Positions 46,519 through 55,701 of a stretch of DNA of 64,000 nucleotides are shown here, piece after piece. Source of the stretch: CAVRCT01 sp963719645 (GTDB lineage: Bacteria; Pseudomonadota; Gammaproteobacteria; DSM-16500); assembly GCA_963719645.1 (NCBI GenBank), contig CAVRCT010000006.1:1-64000 (forward strand), given 5' to 3'. The position numbers and the translations under genes were made by a program. Every line of letters begins with the position of its first letter. Position 1 is the first letter of the stretch. The notes under the pieces were generated by a model. It saw only the letters and a program-made list of their open reading frames with translations, did no database searches and was not told the origin of the DNA.

Positions 46519-47910
46519 ATGTCAGTCATTACTCGTTTTGCACCTAGCCCAACCGGATATTTACACGTAGGGGGCGCGCGGACTGCGCTTTATTGTTGGT
46601 TATATGCCCGCAAAACGCAGGGGACATTTATTTTGCGAATTGAAGATACGGATTTAGAGCGCTCTTCGCAAGAATCGGTGCAAGCCATTTTGGATGGAAT
46701 GACATGGTTGGGTTTAGACTATGATCAAGGTCCGTTTTATCAAACGCAGCGCTTTGATCGGTATCGTGACATGGTGCAGCAATTGTTGGCGGAAGATAAA
46801 GCGTATCGTTGTTATTGTTCCAAAGAACGGTTAGAAAAATTGCGCGAAGAGCAAATGACAAAGAAAGAAAAACCTCGTTACGATGGTTTTTGTCGTCATC
46901 ATGCTAACCAACAAGACGGCAGTTTTGTGATTCGTTTTAAAAATCCAGAAAGCGGCGTGGTTGAATTTGATGATTTAATTCGCGGCAAATTGGTATTTAG
47001 TAATTCAGAATTAGATGACTTGATTATTGCGCGCAGTGATGGCACGCCGACGTATAATTTTACCGTGGTGATTGATGACTGGGACATGAAAGTTACGCAC
47101 GTGATTCGCGGTGATGATCATATTAACAATACGCCACGGCAAATTAATATTTTGCGTGCCTTGGGTGCAACACCGCCTCTTTATGCACATGTGCCAATGA
47201 TTTTAGGCAGTGACGGTAAACGCTTGTCGAAGCGGCATGGTGCAGTGAGTGTGATGCAATATCGTGAAGAAGGTTTTTTACCGGATGCATTATTAAATTA
47301 TTTAGTGCGATTAGGTTGGTCGCATGGCGATCAAGAAATTTTTTCGCGACAGGAGATGATTGAGTATTTTGAAATTCATGATATTAACAATTCGCCTGCT
47401 GCATTTAATGTCGAAAAATTATTGTGGTTGAATCAGCATTATATTAAAACCAGTGATCCTGCAGAGGTCGCAAACGAATTAGCGTGGCATATGCAGCAAC
47501 TTGGAATTGACTACAGTCAAGGTCCTACATTAAAAGAGTTAGTGGTTGCGCAAGCTGAGCGGGCAAATACCTTGCGTGAAATGGCTGAAAAAAGCCGTTA
47601 TTTTTATACGCAAGATGTTGTGTTTAATGCCGAGGCTGTTGCCAAAAATTTAACGGCAGATGTCAAGCCTGCGCTCAGTGCTTTTGCAGCGGGTTTGGCG
47701 GCACTGTCGGATTGGCATAAAGAAGCGATTCATCAAGTGATTGTTACAACAGCAGAGCAGTTGGGTTTAAAGCTTGGCAAAATTGCGCAGCCTGTGCGAG
47801 TGGCTGTGACAGGGGATACGGTTTCTCCACCAATTGATATTACATTGCAATTGTTAGGACGAGAGAGAACCTTAGTGAGATTGCAGGATGCATTACATTT
47901 AATTCAGTAG
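46519..47910 (+). CDS. gltX: Glutamyl-tRNA synthetase
   Basis: A 463-residue class I synthetase. The HIGH-type motif reads PSPTGYLHVGGART (residues 9-22), and KRLSKRHG is the KMSKS-type motif. RIEDTD and the zinc-binding region CYCSKERL...CRHH are present. The C-terminal anticodon-binding domain is complete. It charges tRNA-Glu, and the tRNA-Glu gene lies 1.3 kb downstream. The ribosome binding site is GAGAAGAGAG. Confidence 0.95.
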   Translation: MSVITRFAPSPTGYLHVGGARTALYCWLYARKTQGTFILRIEDTDLERSSQESVQAILDGMTWLGLDYDQGPFYQTQRFDRYRDMVQQLLAEDKAYRCYCSKERLEKLREEQMTKKEKPRYDGFCRHHANQQDGSFVIRFKNPESGVVEFDDLIRGKLVFSNSELDDLIIARSDGTPTYNFTVVIDDWDMKVTHVIRGDDHINNTPRQINILRALGATPPLYAHVPMILGSDGKRLSKRHGAVSVMQYREEGFLPDALLNYLVRLGWSHGDQEIFSRQEMIEYFEIHDINNSPAAFNVEKLLWLNQHYIKTSDPAEVANELAWHMQQLGIDYSQGPTLKELVVAQAERANTLREMAEKSRYFYTQDVVFNAEAVAKNLTADVKPALSAFAAGLAALSDWHKEAIHQVIVTTAEQLGLKLGKIAQPVRVAVTGDTVSPPIDITLQLLGRERTLVRLQDALHLIQ

Positions 47911-47920
47911 GTGACTTGTA

Positions 47921-48442
47921 ATGAGTGCAGGTAGAAAAGTTTCATATATTTATGAAGATAAAAAGTTTCACAATTTATGGATAAAATATTTTGATAAACC
48001 GTTAATGGGTAAGAGTGAGTACGAGCGTGATTTTGCTGTGGCTGCGAAGGAGGGAGACGATGCGCGGGGGAAATTTTTGCGCGAAGTGAGAGAAAAAGTC
48101 AGAAATTATCTTGGGTTTCAGCATTTCTTAGCTGCCACGTCTAAACGCAATGACAAGGCGGCGATTTGGAATCTTATTTCAAGTGATTGTAAGAAATATA
48201 ATATCTCTGAAGTGAGTGAGGATGAAAGGTTATATGAGGTACCATTGCCTTTTGTAGGTGAGGGTATTGATCTCGAAATGACGCGTTTAGGCGATGGGCC
48301 AGATTCACCTGTTTCATCTGCTTCTTCTGCTTCGTCTACTTCGCCTGCTTCATCCGTTTCGTCAAATGAAGCAAAGAGTTCCGAAAAACCAACGGAATCC
48401 TCTTGCTTGCCTTGCTGTTCTTGGTTGAGTAATAAGAAATAG
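47921..48442 (+). CDS. Small unknown protein with a Ser-rich linker and cysteine cluster at the C terminus
   Basis: A 173-residue protein starting 10 bp after gltX. The first 115 residues are charged and helical (VREKVRNYLGFQHFLAATSKRND). A Ser/Ala/Pro linker (VSSASSASSTSPASSVSS) then leads to a short tail ESSCLPCCSWLSNKK with three clustered cysteines beside a Trp/Leu pair. Such tails in effectors can be S-acylated in the host; this is speculation. It has no recognised domain and is an accessory gene next to a core gene. Confidence 0.6.
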   Translation: MSAGRKVSYIYEDKKFHNLWIKYFDKPLMGKSEYERDFAVAAKEGDDARGKFLREVREKVRNYLGFQHFLAATSKRNDKAAIWNLISSDCKKYNISEVSEDERLYEVPLPFVGEGIDLEMTRLGDGPDSPVSSASSASSTSPASSVSSNEAKSSEKPTESSCLPCCSWLSNKK

Positions 48443-48489
48443 GCTTAAGTAAGGAATGTTTTTAAAATTTTTTTAAAATGCTTTTAATC

Positions 48490-48601
48490 TGAGCCGCGAC
48501 CGTCAGGGAGCGATCACTGAGCCATAACCGATCAACGGAGATTTTTTTCCGAGTATACCTAACTTCATGGCAGGTGACGCTCCCTGACGGTCGCGGCTCA
48601 G
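48490..48601. repeat. C-family palindromic repeat C2
   Basis: Arms TGAGCCGCGACCGTCAGGGA and complement. It shares GACCGTCAGGGAGCG with C1 at 6113-6200. The loop differs between the copies. Confidence 0.78.
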
Positions 48602-48636
48602 AAAAATCGGGCTAAATATCGAATAAGAACTTCTTC

Positions 48637-48776
48637 TTTTTATACAAATCCCCCTTGTTCCCCCTTTTTCAAAGTGGGAGACCTTCTAAGCAGCTTTCAC
48701 CGTTAAAGCACAGAGCTGTTTAGAGGGTCTCCCACTTTGAAAAAGGGGGAACAAGGGGGATTTGTATAAAAAATTA
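48637..48776. repeat. A-family palindromic element A9
   Basis: An intact copy: TTTTATACAAATCCCCCTTG..GGGGGATTTGTATAAAA with inner CCCACTTTGAAAAAGGGGGA and complement. It is flanked on the right by the TTAAATTTTT tail seen at other copies. Confidence 0.82.
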
Positions 48777-48786
48777 AATTTTTTAA

Positions 48787-48932
48787 GGTTGTCATCCTGA
48801 GCGCTTTTCGCTCCGAAGGATCCCCCGCAAATCTCTGAAGCTAGCTAAAGAATTTCCTAAAGCATCTCCCCGGTGCCCCATCAGAAATCCTCCGAAGCAA
48901 AAAGCGCCCAGAACGACAGCTTTTTCTTAAGC
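48787..48932. repeat. H-family inverted repeat H3 (right arm degraded)
   Basis: The left arm TTGTCATCCTGAGCGCTTTT matches H2. The right arm (TCCGAAGCAAAAAGCGCCCA) carries several changes. The rest of 48933-49029 shows no gene. Confidence 0.72.
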
Positions 48933-49029
48933 CAACACCACCAGAGCAACGTATAAATCAGCAAACCAAGCTCCCTGCCTCACCTTTTATCAAAGTCATC
49001 CATCCCAAGAAATTTTTTCCGTTTTTTGA

Positions 49030-49058
49030 TTGACAAACCCCTCCCTGCTGCCTAGAAT
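49030..49058 (+). promoter_or_regulatory. Strong sigma-70 promoter for the tRNA-Ala/tRNA-Glu unit
   Basis: Consensus TTGACA (49030-49035), 17-bp spacer, TAGAAT (49053-49058), followed by the GC-rich discriminator CGCG typical of stringently controlled RNA genes. It lies 45 bp upstream of tRNA-Ala. Confidence 0.85.
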
Positions 49059-49102
49059 CGCGTCTCTATTGTGACGGGTTGATTGACGTTGCAATAAGCA
49101 GC

Positions 49103-49178
<76 letters not shown>

Positions 49179-49235
49179 ATGCAACGCATTGAAATCCCAG
49201 TTTACCTGCTCGCAGTCCGACAGAAAATCCTATCT

Positions 49236-49311
49236 GTCCCCATCGTCTAGAGGCCTAGGACATCGCCCTTTCACGGCGGTAACACGAGTTCGAATCTCGT
49301 TGGGGACGCCA
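49236..49311 (+). tRNA. tRNA-Glu (UUC anticodon)
   Basis: A 76-nt cloverleaf. Acceptor GTCCCCA/TGGGGAC, anticodon loop CTTTCAC (TTC), T arm GTTCGAATC, encoded CCA after G discriminator. It is transcribed with tRNA-Ala. Confidence 0.97.
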
Positions 49312-49528
49312 ATTAAATCAAGAGGTTAGATTGGCGTCGACAGGGCGCATTAATTTAGTCAACTTTTAATTAAAAAACGGGCTCTTGGCTCTTTCCCACT
49401 TTAGGTGGCACTTCGCCTATGAGCACAGCACTCTAACTCGTAATCTATAATTTTCAAAGTTCCGAAAACCATAAGCCCTACGTTGTATCCTAACTATTCA
49501 AATCATCTATTTTTTTGAGGAACATGAA

Positions 49529-50155
49529 TTGTTAGTTTTAATTGATAAATGTGGTTGTCCAGGATTCAGGATTATAAAAGGCTCAACACCCTATTTGGTT
49601 ATAGGAATAGTTCGCTTTAAAGACTTTGCAGAAGCAGAAAAAGCGAGTAACGCAATTAATGAACTTAAAAAAACGTTGAATATGAGTCCTCAGTTTAAAT
49701 TCAGCAAAACTAATTTTAAAATAAAGGAAATTTTTTTTGATGCTATATGTCACTTTGATTTTGAGATACGAGCATTGATCGCAGACAAAGCTGGAATTAA
49801 TGTTCCAGATCTTAGAAATAATACAGCCTCATTTTATCGGTATTTGATAGCCACGCTTCTCCAAAATAATAACGATATCTTATTGGGTGCCTCAGTAAAA
49901 ATTAATAAAAATATTGATAGAAATTTCCGACAAACTTTAACAAAACATCTACATGAGCAAAGCGAAAAGCATTTAATTAAAAAGTTCACATTTAGTGACT
50001 CAAAAAGTGATTCACTTATTCAACTAGTTGATATGATTACTGGAGCTATCTCAAAAAACTATATGGATGACAGCATACATTCGCATCAATTATTTAATAA
50101 ATTAGTGGCAAACAATAAAATAAAAAGTATATGGAAATTAAGAGAGTCGTCTTAA
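49529..50155 (+). CDS. DUF3800 family protein
   Basis: A 208-residue protein resembling DUF3800, an RNase H-like family common on mobile elements and in defence loci. The N-terminal strand LVLIDKCGCPGF stands where family members have the IDESG motif, so the usual Glu is replaced by Lys. The C-terminal signature DSLIQLVDMITGAI is conserved, including the Asp residues. I start at TTG 49529, with GAGG 8 bp upstream; an ATG at 49524 is out of frame and closes at once. It follows the tRNA pair and is richer in A/T than the core genes, consistent with acquisition. Confidence 0.68.
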   Translation: MLVLIDKCGCPGFRIIKGSTPYLVIGIVRFKDFAEAEKASNAINELKKTLNMSPQFKFSKTNFKIKEIFFDAICHFDFEIRALIADKAGINVPDLRNNTASFYRYLIATLLQNNNDILLGASVKINKNIDRNFRQTLTKHLHEQSEKHLIKKFTFSDSKSDSLIQLVDMITGAISKNYMDDSIHSHQLFNKLVANNKIKSIWKLRESS

Positions 50156-50274
50156 CGTTCTACACTAGAGAATTCTAATGAAGCATACCATCCGGTATCG
50201 GTTCGAACGAAAAGACTTTGTAACCGCAGTGTAAGTGCGGAAGAGCTTTCCGTCAAGATAATTGAGAAAGCCAT
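50152..50274 (-). pseudogene. Short reading frame, probable gene remnant
   Basis: A stop-free minus-strand frame of about 40 codons reads MAFSIILTESSSALTLRLQS, then FVRTDTGWYASLEFSSVER. It has protein-like composition and stops within the DUF3800 stop region. No upstream ribosome binding site is seen, and a stop closes it about eight codons upstream of the ATG. I treat it as a remnant or chance frame. A short stem CCGCA..TGCGG (50231-50247) lies on the same DNA. Confidence 0.3.
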
Positions 50275-50395
50275 TGGAGTCCGGCCTGACAAATAGACTT
50301 ACATAATTTTCTCTTTACATGTCAACTCAGAAAATTGAAAATCTCGCTTAAGACTTAGCTCGGGTGTAATCCCATGCGCGTCAAGCTAAGGAAAA

Positions 50396-50497
50396 TGTAG
50401 GGTGGATTAGACGCGCCTTTTGCGTCGTAATCCACCAAGCTGCAGCAATTTGATAAGGTGGATTACGACGCAAAAGGCGCGTCTAATCCACCCTACA
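50396..50497. repeat. E-family palindrome E2
   Basis: Arms TGTAGGGTGGATTAGACGCG and complement with GGTGGATTACGACGC inside. This corresponds to the inner part of E1 (13540-13735), with part of the outer arm (GCGTCAAGCTAAGGAAAA) on the left only. Confidence 0.78.
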
Positions 50498-50545
50498 ACT
50501 TGTGGGTAACGATATGGTATTCATTTGACCCCAGTCGTTTTAAAT

Positions 50546-50770
50546 TCAACGAGGCGAACAAGTCGATAGTGCCATGACGTTTTCGCGTAACACAGGTTTC
50601 ACCTCTTTTGCGATATCAGCGACTCTATTGGGTTTTGGGTGTTTAGATGTTGCAAAAAACTGATGGATATTGGTCTTCGATGAATCATCGAATTCGGCAA
50701 TATCAACACATACACAGGCAGACCATGGACCAGCTAGACTGAGGCTTAGATAATCTCTCTCACAAGTTTA
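50546..50770 (-). pseudogene. Decayed coding fragment (possibly transposase-derived)
   Basis: A minus-strand frame is open for about 70 codons (ERDYLSLSLAGPWSACVCVD, then SSKTNIHQFFATSKHPKPNR) and ends at the TCA complement 50546-50548. No start codon with a ribosome binding site is seen. A piece of its upstream DNA (GAGGCTTAGATA.TCTCT) recurs near 54111-54130, which suggests scattered remnants of one mobile gene. The rest of 50771-51015 shows no gene; TATACT at 50974 may be a -10 box for the next gene. Confidence 0.35.
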
Positions 50771-51015
50771 TAATGGATTAGGCTCACGCTTTTAAAAACT
50801 TAATAAAAAAGGAAATATAATGCCGGTGCAGCCTCATGAAACAAAACAAAAACGGTGGTTGAGACGCCGTTAATGCTTTTAAAATTAAGGGTCAAATTCA
50901 TCACCAGAAAGGATACTTTTATCTTATATTCAATAAAATATGAAAACTACCCCGGCTTGATATTGCGCAATAAGTATACTACAATGTCCCAATCAGTTAA
51001 ATCAAGGTCAATCAT

Positions 51016-52950
51016 ATGGGCAACAAAAAAATGTTATTCGAGACAGCAACGCCCGATGCGAAATATATTCCTACGTTGAAAGAAAAGATTGCGGCTCGAA
51101 TTATTCAGAGTAAATGGAAAAAAATTTTATATGGCGATCAACCTTTAAAAGTCGTTAGAGTCGGCAAAGTTCTTGAAGCGGAAAGACCTGATTTAATGGA
51201 TTTTCTTAACAACGAGCATGAAGCTAAGCCGGTAAAAACAACTGATGAAAAAAAAACAACTCCAACATCTAAAAAACCAATTTCAAAATCATTAAATTTA
51301 CCATTAAGAAAAAAGTTATTAACCGCCATTAACAGCGGTAATTGGCAAGATACCATTTTTGATCATAGACACTTATCACAACTAACACTTTCGCTCTATA
51401 TTGAAAATAAAATAACAAGACAGCAGTGCTCAACTATTCTGGATCGATTCAAAAAACTTGAAGAATCAAAGCACATTCAAACTTATCATATCTTAGATGC
51501 GGATGGTAATCTCACTGCAGAAGCGACTGAATTACTTATTCCAGTTTTAAATCGTAATCCATTACTTTTTCCGTTGTTAAAAGATGAATCGTTACAGGTT
51601 TTCATTTCTGCTGTAAAAAAACTCCCAAAATCAGAACAAATTTTTTATAGATCAGAAATTGGTACCTTAGTTCCCGAGATAAAAGATGGTGAAAGAAGCA
51701 AATCAATTAATTCAACGCTTGAATCATTAGGTGCATTACACGTTGACCGTAGACCAAAAACTGCTTCTATCGTTCATTTATCGATAGGCGTAACGGATGC
51801 ATTAAATGCAGCACGCTTTGGAAAGCAGCATATTCCTGTTTGCTGCAGACTGGGATCAATTCCAATGAAACAAGTTGAAAAAGATCGGAATCGTAATAGA
51901 TGGCCTCGTGACATTGCTTATCCAGGAACTGTTTCTGATACTATTAAAGGAAGATTAATACATGCTGCACCCGCATCTTATATTGCTGATGCTGCGCATA
52001 ATGATCATCATGCTAACGTTTTATCAAGTTTACCATTGGAAATCAGAAATGCTTTATTACAATTAATTAATGTGACACGAGCCTCCTTCACCGATTTGCT
52101 AACCCCTGCTAAACAACCTTTTACAGAATTAGATTTAACCTCAAAAGAAATTTGGGAATGGATTGCATGTGATTTTCGTTATTTTATCGAAAATCGATTT
52201 TTAAATTTAATTTCTGCAGATTCATTTTCTATATCAAACGAAAAAGAAATCACAGAATTATTTTGCAAATTTTTCAATTACGGAAGTGGCACAGATCCTT
52301 TTGCAAAAGGAGGCTATTTACTCAGAACAAATAACGTTGAAGTAAAGGATAATAATATTGCTCACATTCCTATTGCTCCTGAACCTACCCCTGTTGGAAT
52401 AGCTGTATTTTTAAATATGATCGAAGATAAAGAAGCATGGTTGAAAATTGGAATTAATCCTGATTATTTATTAGAGCCTTACAAGCATTTTTATCAACTC
52501 ATTAAAGATAATTATAAGCAGATAATTGTTCCAGGTAGAATAGCTCCCACTGTTTTCAATTGCTTTTTATTAATCGCTTTTGAACAATTTAATGCTGTAA
52601 AAAAATTTCTAAACATAGCCGGGGAAGTACATGAGATGTTGCGTAACAATAAAGTAGAAATTGTTACAATTAAATTCAAGAAAAACGATAGTACAAAAGA
52701 AACCATGTTGCTACGTCAAAATAGAATCTATCTAAAAGTCGGGAAGGTAGTATATTCTTCCTTTGCAGAAATAGTAAATTTAGCTAGAATTGCCCTAAAT
52801 AGAGATATCGCTGATGCTATTCCATTTCATCCAAGTATTGAAGAAGATTATCACGCACTTCATAAAAATTATATTTTCAAAAAGGTACATATAGACAATA
52901 AAAATATATTCACTGAAGGCATTTCCTTTAAACAAGCTAAATTAAAATGA
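51016..52950 (+). CDS. Unknown 644-aa protein with an IQ-like motif and a His-rich segment; putative effector
   Basis: A soluble protein, no signal peptide. The N terminus has AARIIQSKWKKILYG (about residues 26-40), similar to the eukaryotic calmodulin-binding IQ motif (IQ-x3-K/R-x4). A Lys/Thr-rich stretch follows. The central region PRDIAYPGTVSDTIKGRLIH, then ADAAHNDHHANV (about 295-340) contains clustered His/Asp that could bind metal or form an active site. The rest is unrecognised. Base composition is A/T-rich compared with core genes. No PmrA-like box is clear; ATG 51016 has AAGG 9 bp upstream. Effector status is inference from composition and neighbours. Confidence 0.65.
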   Translation: MGNKKMLFETATPDAKYIPTLKEKIAARIIQSKWKKILYGDQPLKVVRVGKVLEAERPDLMDFLNNEHEAKPVKTTDEKKTTPTSKKPISKSLNLPLRKKLLTAINSGNWQDTIFDHRHLSQLTLSLYIENKITRQQCSTILDRFKKLEESKHIQTYHILDADGNLTAEATELLIPVLNRNPLLFPLLKDESLQVFISAVKKLPKSEQIFYRSEIGTLVPEIKDGERSKSINSTLESLGALHVDRRPKTASIVHLSIGVTDALNAARFGKQHIPVCCRLGSIPMKQVEKDRNRNRWPRDIAYPGTVSDTIKGRLIHAAPASYIADAAHNDHHANVLSSLPLEIRNALLQLINVTRASFTDLLTPAKQPFTELDLTSKEIWEWIACDFRYFIENRFLNLISADSFSISNEKEITELFCKFFNYGSGTDPFAKGGYLLRTNNVEVKDNNIAHIPIAPEPTPVGIAVFLNMIEDKEAWLKIGINPDYLLEPYKHFYQLIKDNYKQIIVPGRIAPTVFNCFLLIAFEQFNAVKKFLNIAGEVHEMLRNNKVEIVTIKFKKNDSTKETMLLRQNRIYLKVGKVVYSSFAEIVNLARIALNRDIADAIPFHPSIEEDYHALHKNYIFKKVHIDNKNIFTEGISFKQAKLK

Positions 52951-52964
52951 GTCATTGCGACTGA

Positions 52965-53023
52965 GGTCAAGTATTCATTTGACATTTGTTTCTGTGAATC
53001 AAATGTCAAATGAATACTTGACC
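52965..53023. terminator. Perfect inverted repeat, possible bidirectional terminator
   Basis: Two 24-base arms (GGTCAAGTATTCATTTGACA and four more bases, with its complement) separated by 11 bases lie between converging genes at 52950 and 53078. No clear U-tract follows, so it may be a repeat; GTATTCATTTGACCCC also occurs at 50518-50533. Confidence 0.5.
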
Positions 53024-53077
53024 CCGGTCGTTCCTGTGATTGATGTTTGCCATCCCGAGTGCTTAAGAAAGAGCTTG

Positions 53078-53995
53078 TTATCCTCTATTATTATAAGCAA
53101 TTGCATTATCACCTGACAGACCCATTTGCCGTAAGCGTTCATTGAGATCTTTATATTGGGTTTTAGAATAATGTTTTGGAGGATCAGGTAATTCTTTTAA
53201 AAGACGATCAATATTCTTAACAATTTCGTCAAACGTAAATTTCGGTGTATCTCTATTATCTTGAGGATGATCTTTGAAGAACTTCCCAGCTCTATCACGA
53301 GGCAAGCAAAGCTTATGAGCTAATTGCTCCAATTTGGTTATAAAATCAAAGTTTGCATGTAAGTAATTAAAACAAAGTTTTTCGTCTTTCTGATCAAACC
53401 CAAATACTCTATTACAGCACAAGCGCGCTATTTTACCCCCTGAAATAAAATCTTCTTGTTTTAATTTTTTGTATTCAGGTTTAAATACTTTTAGGTTATA
53501 TAAAAATAACTCGAGATTAATCACCGCGTCACTAGTGCTTAGCACATGACGTGGAACTTGACAAAGCAATTTCCAATTTTCATCCGTTGGCTCAATACCA
53601 TTCTGGTTCATTGAGTTTCCAATACCATGAAGTGTTGTATGATAGGAATTGGCAAGATGCCCAATAGCTAAACGACCTTCATCACTTAGACCGCTTCTAT
53701 TAGTCAAATTATGTAAACGATATAGGTCCTTAAAAGTGAGTTCTTTTACCGATCGATCTTTAAGCTCTGTTTGAAACTGAATAAAGTCTTGCATCCAAGG
53801 CTCATAGGCGTATTTGGCTATATGTTTACGGTAATGCGGCTTATTATTATCATACTGAGTAGTAACGTTTGCTAAATCTAAATTAAATTCTGCAAATAGC
53901 GTTCCAACATCTTGTTTTGTTTCTTTCGCATCTGATTTAGTATCAGTTGTCGCAGTATTTTTTTGCACTTCTCCTGCTCTCATACTGTTACTCAT
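53078..53995 (-). CDS. Unknown 305-aa protein with PmrA-box-like promoter; putative effector
   Basis: A soluble protein with the low-complexity N-terminal segment TATTDTKSDAKETKQD, similar in flavour to the linkers in the 37641/40406 paralogues, then a helical body (LTFKDLYRLHNLTNRSGLSDEG; FTFDEIVKNIDRLLKELPDP). No domain is recognised. I place the start at 53995 (MSNSMRAG) with GAGG 9 bp upstream; the ATG at 54010 would leave almost no leader behind the predicted promoter. The 3' end lies next to an H-family fragment (53050-53085). Confidence 0.65.
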   Translation of the reverse strand: MSNSMRAGEVQKNTATTDTKSDAKETKQDVGTLFAEFNLDLANVTTQYDNNKPHYRKHIAKYAYEPWMQDFIQFQTELKDRSVKELTFKDLYRLHNLTNRSGLSDEGRLAIGHLANSYHTTLHGIGNSMNQNGIEPTDENWKLLCQVPRHVLSTSDAVINLELFLYNLKVFKPEYKKLKQEDFISGGKIARLCCNRVFGFDQKDEKLCFNYLHANFDFITKLEQLAHKLCLPRDRAGKFFKDHPQDNRDTPKFTFDEIVKNIDRLLKELPDPPKHYSKTQYKDLNERLRQMGLSGDNAIAYNNRG

Positions 53996-54025
53996 CTGTT
54001 TGAACCTCATAAATAGACATAATAA

Positions 54026-54058
54026 AAGTTAGCATAATAAGATTAAGAAAGTCTTAAA
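54026..54058 (-). promoter_or_regulatory. PmrA-box-like promoter
   Basis: On the minus strand TTTAAGACT, 2 bp, CTTAATCTT (54039-54058), 11-bp period, then TAACTT (54026-54031) after 7 bp. Same geometry as the boxes at 39828 and 43247. Confidence 0.55.
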
Positions 54059-54278
54059 TTGGGGATTTGTCAGAACGTCCATTCAGTGTAAACGCATCTA
54101 AATACCAGCCAGAATGAGGCTTAGATAGTCTCTATCCATCAGCAAGTCATGGGGTCACACAAATATATCAAGGGTAGGGGTCAAGTACTGAGGGATCCCC
54201 ATAAATCTAGGTAATAACATTGTTCTGAAAAATTTTACAACTGCTTAGAACGCCTTCCCCGCAGGGGGAAGGTGGCCG

Positions 54279-54399
54279 ACAGGCCGGATGGGGGGATAAA
54301 AAACAATACTCCAAAATATTTTGTCATATTTTCTTAACATTATTTAAAACTTCGATATTCCAATAGTGAAAAATTTTATATTCCCCCCATCCGGCCTGT
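54279..54399. repeat. Inverted repeat whose right arm encodes the HipA C terminus
   Basis: Arms ACAGGCCGGATGGGGGGA (54279-54296) and complement (54382-54399) enclose about 85 bp of AT-rich DNA. The right arm lies in the hipA reading frame and supplies its last residues (CTGRMGG). Confidence 0.7.
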
Positions 54400-55701
54400 G
54401 CATCGACTTTGAATTTGACGCATGCCAGAAAATATTGGTTCAGAGATGTGCATGGGAAAATGCGGTGGTAATGCTTGGGTGACTTGGCTAATAACACTTT
54501 CCATGGTATCGCATACTTCGTTAATAAGTTCTTGCATCATCGTTGTTGAAAATTGGCATTTGTCAGTCATCGTCAGCCAGTGACGCAGTTGAATAGTATT
54601 CCATAAATAATGACGATTTTTACCTTGCAATGACATGGCCATTTTTAATTCTAGCCATGCTATTTGTTTTTTAGCGGTTAAAGGATAAGCTGAAATCACA
54701 TCGTATAAAGGGGTAAGTTGATACCGGCCTTGAGATTCAATTTTAAGACTAAAATTTTTCGCATGGCCATCAATAGCACCTAGCATCCAAAATAAAAATA
54801 CAGATTTTATAAATTTTTTCCGATCATTGCTCGCTTCTTGCGATCCCTGCAAAATGCTCATAATGTCTTGCATACCAGGGCCTCCGTCCGATTCATATTT
54901 TAAACCAGGCGGTATGCTTAATGCTTGACATAAATCTTCTTGCGGTAAGCGCATTAACCAACGCCCATCATCTGCCCAGCGTCTATCAAATCTTTCTACA
55001 ACTAATGTTTTCACGTCATCAAATTGAATAATTTGCGTTTGATTAACGGGTAAGTTAAAAGCAGATAAAATTTGTAGACAAAGCCATTCATTTTCGACAC
55101 TGTCAGATAAGTCGATGCCTGAATGTTTTATTTTTCCAATTGGTAATTTAATAATATGACTTGTGGGCGTGATACCTTGAGGTAAATACCATTTATTGTG
55201 ATGCCACAAAAGAGCTGTTTTTTCTTGGGCGCCAGCAATAGAGATGCGAAAATCAAAATCTCTATCCATACCGAGCGGCGCTGTCTGATAGTTTTTTAAA
55301 AGCGTTGCAATCGTTTGATTATCGATTGGATTGCCATGAATTTTTTTGACATGGCTTGTTGTTGGTTGGGTTAATACTTGTAATGCACCCACGCAATCTC
55401 CTCCAATAAATGAAAGTAAATCAAAACATTTTTTTGAGGGTGCATTAAAGCGACTTTGAATGCGTTCACGAATTAATTCGCTATCCGGTAATAGATTATC
55501 AAAGTAGCAATCAACGACATAACCTTTATAAGATATTTCTGTGAGCGGCATGGACAAACTGATTGGACGGCTATTCTTCCAATTTAGCCAGTCATGATCA
55601 TACGTAAATATAAGCTGACCGGTAGACTCGTGAATTAACTTACCGACAGAAATTCCATTCATGTAAACATATAAATCTTGATATTGTTTTTTTCGCGCCA
55701 T
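54376..55701 (-). CDS. hipA: HipA family serine/threonine kinase toxin
   Basis: A 441-residue full-length HipA. It has the N-terminal HipA_N domain (YVYMNGISVGKL..PISLSMPL), the autophosphorylation P-loop SIAGAQEKTAL (Ser about residue 154), and the catalytic and metal segments GAIDGHAKNFSL and LTPLYDVISAYP. HipA of E. coli phosphorylates glutamyl-tRNA synthetase and causes persistence; gltX lies 6.5 kb away. It follows hipB without a gap. The last residues are encoded by a repeat arm, so the extreme C terminus may be altered. Confidence 0.93.
   Translation of the reverse strand: MARKKQYQDLYVYMNGISVGKLIHESTGQLIFTYDHDWLNWKNSRPISLSMPLTEISYKGYVVDCYFDNLLPDSELIRERIQSRFNAPSKKCFDLLSFIGGDCVGALQVLTQPTTSHVKKIHGNPIDNQTIATLLKNYQTAPLGMDRDFDFRISIAGAQEKTALLWHHNKWYLPQGITPTSHIIKLPIGKIKHSGIDLSDSVENEWLCLQILSAFNLPVNQTQIIQFDDVKTLVVERFDRRWADDGRWLMRLPQEDLCQALSIPPGLKYESDGGPGMQDIMSILQGSQEASNDRKKFIKSVFLFWMLGAIDGHAKNFSLKIESQGRYQLTPLYDVISAYPLTAKKQIAWLELKMAMSLQGKNRHYLWNTIQLRHWLTMTDKCQFSTTMMQELINEVCDTMESVISQVTQALPPHFPMHISEPIFSGMRQIQSRCTGRMGGI

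Noticed and set aside
50790..50815. CTTTTAAAAACTTAATAAA upstream of the 51016 gene as a PmrA-like box
   Set aside because: Spacing between half-sites is wrong and it lies about 200 bp from the start codon.
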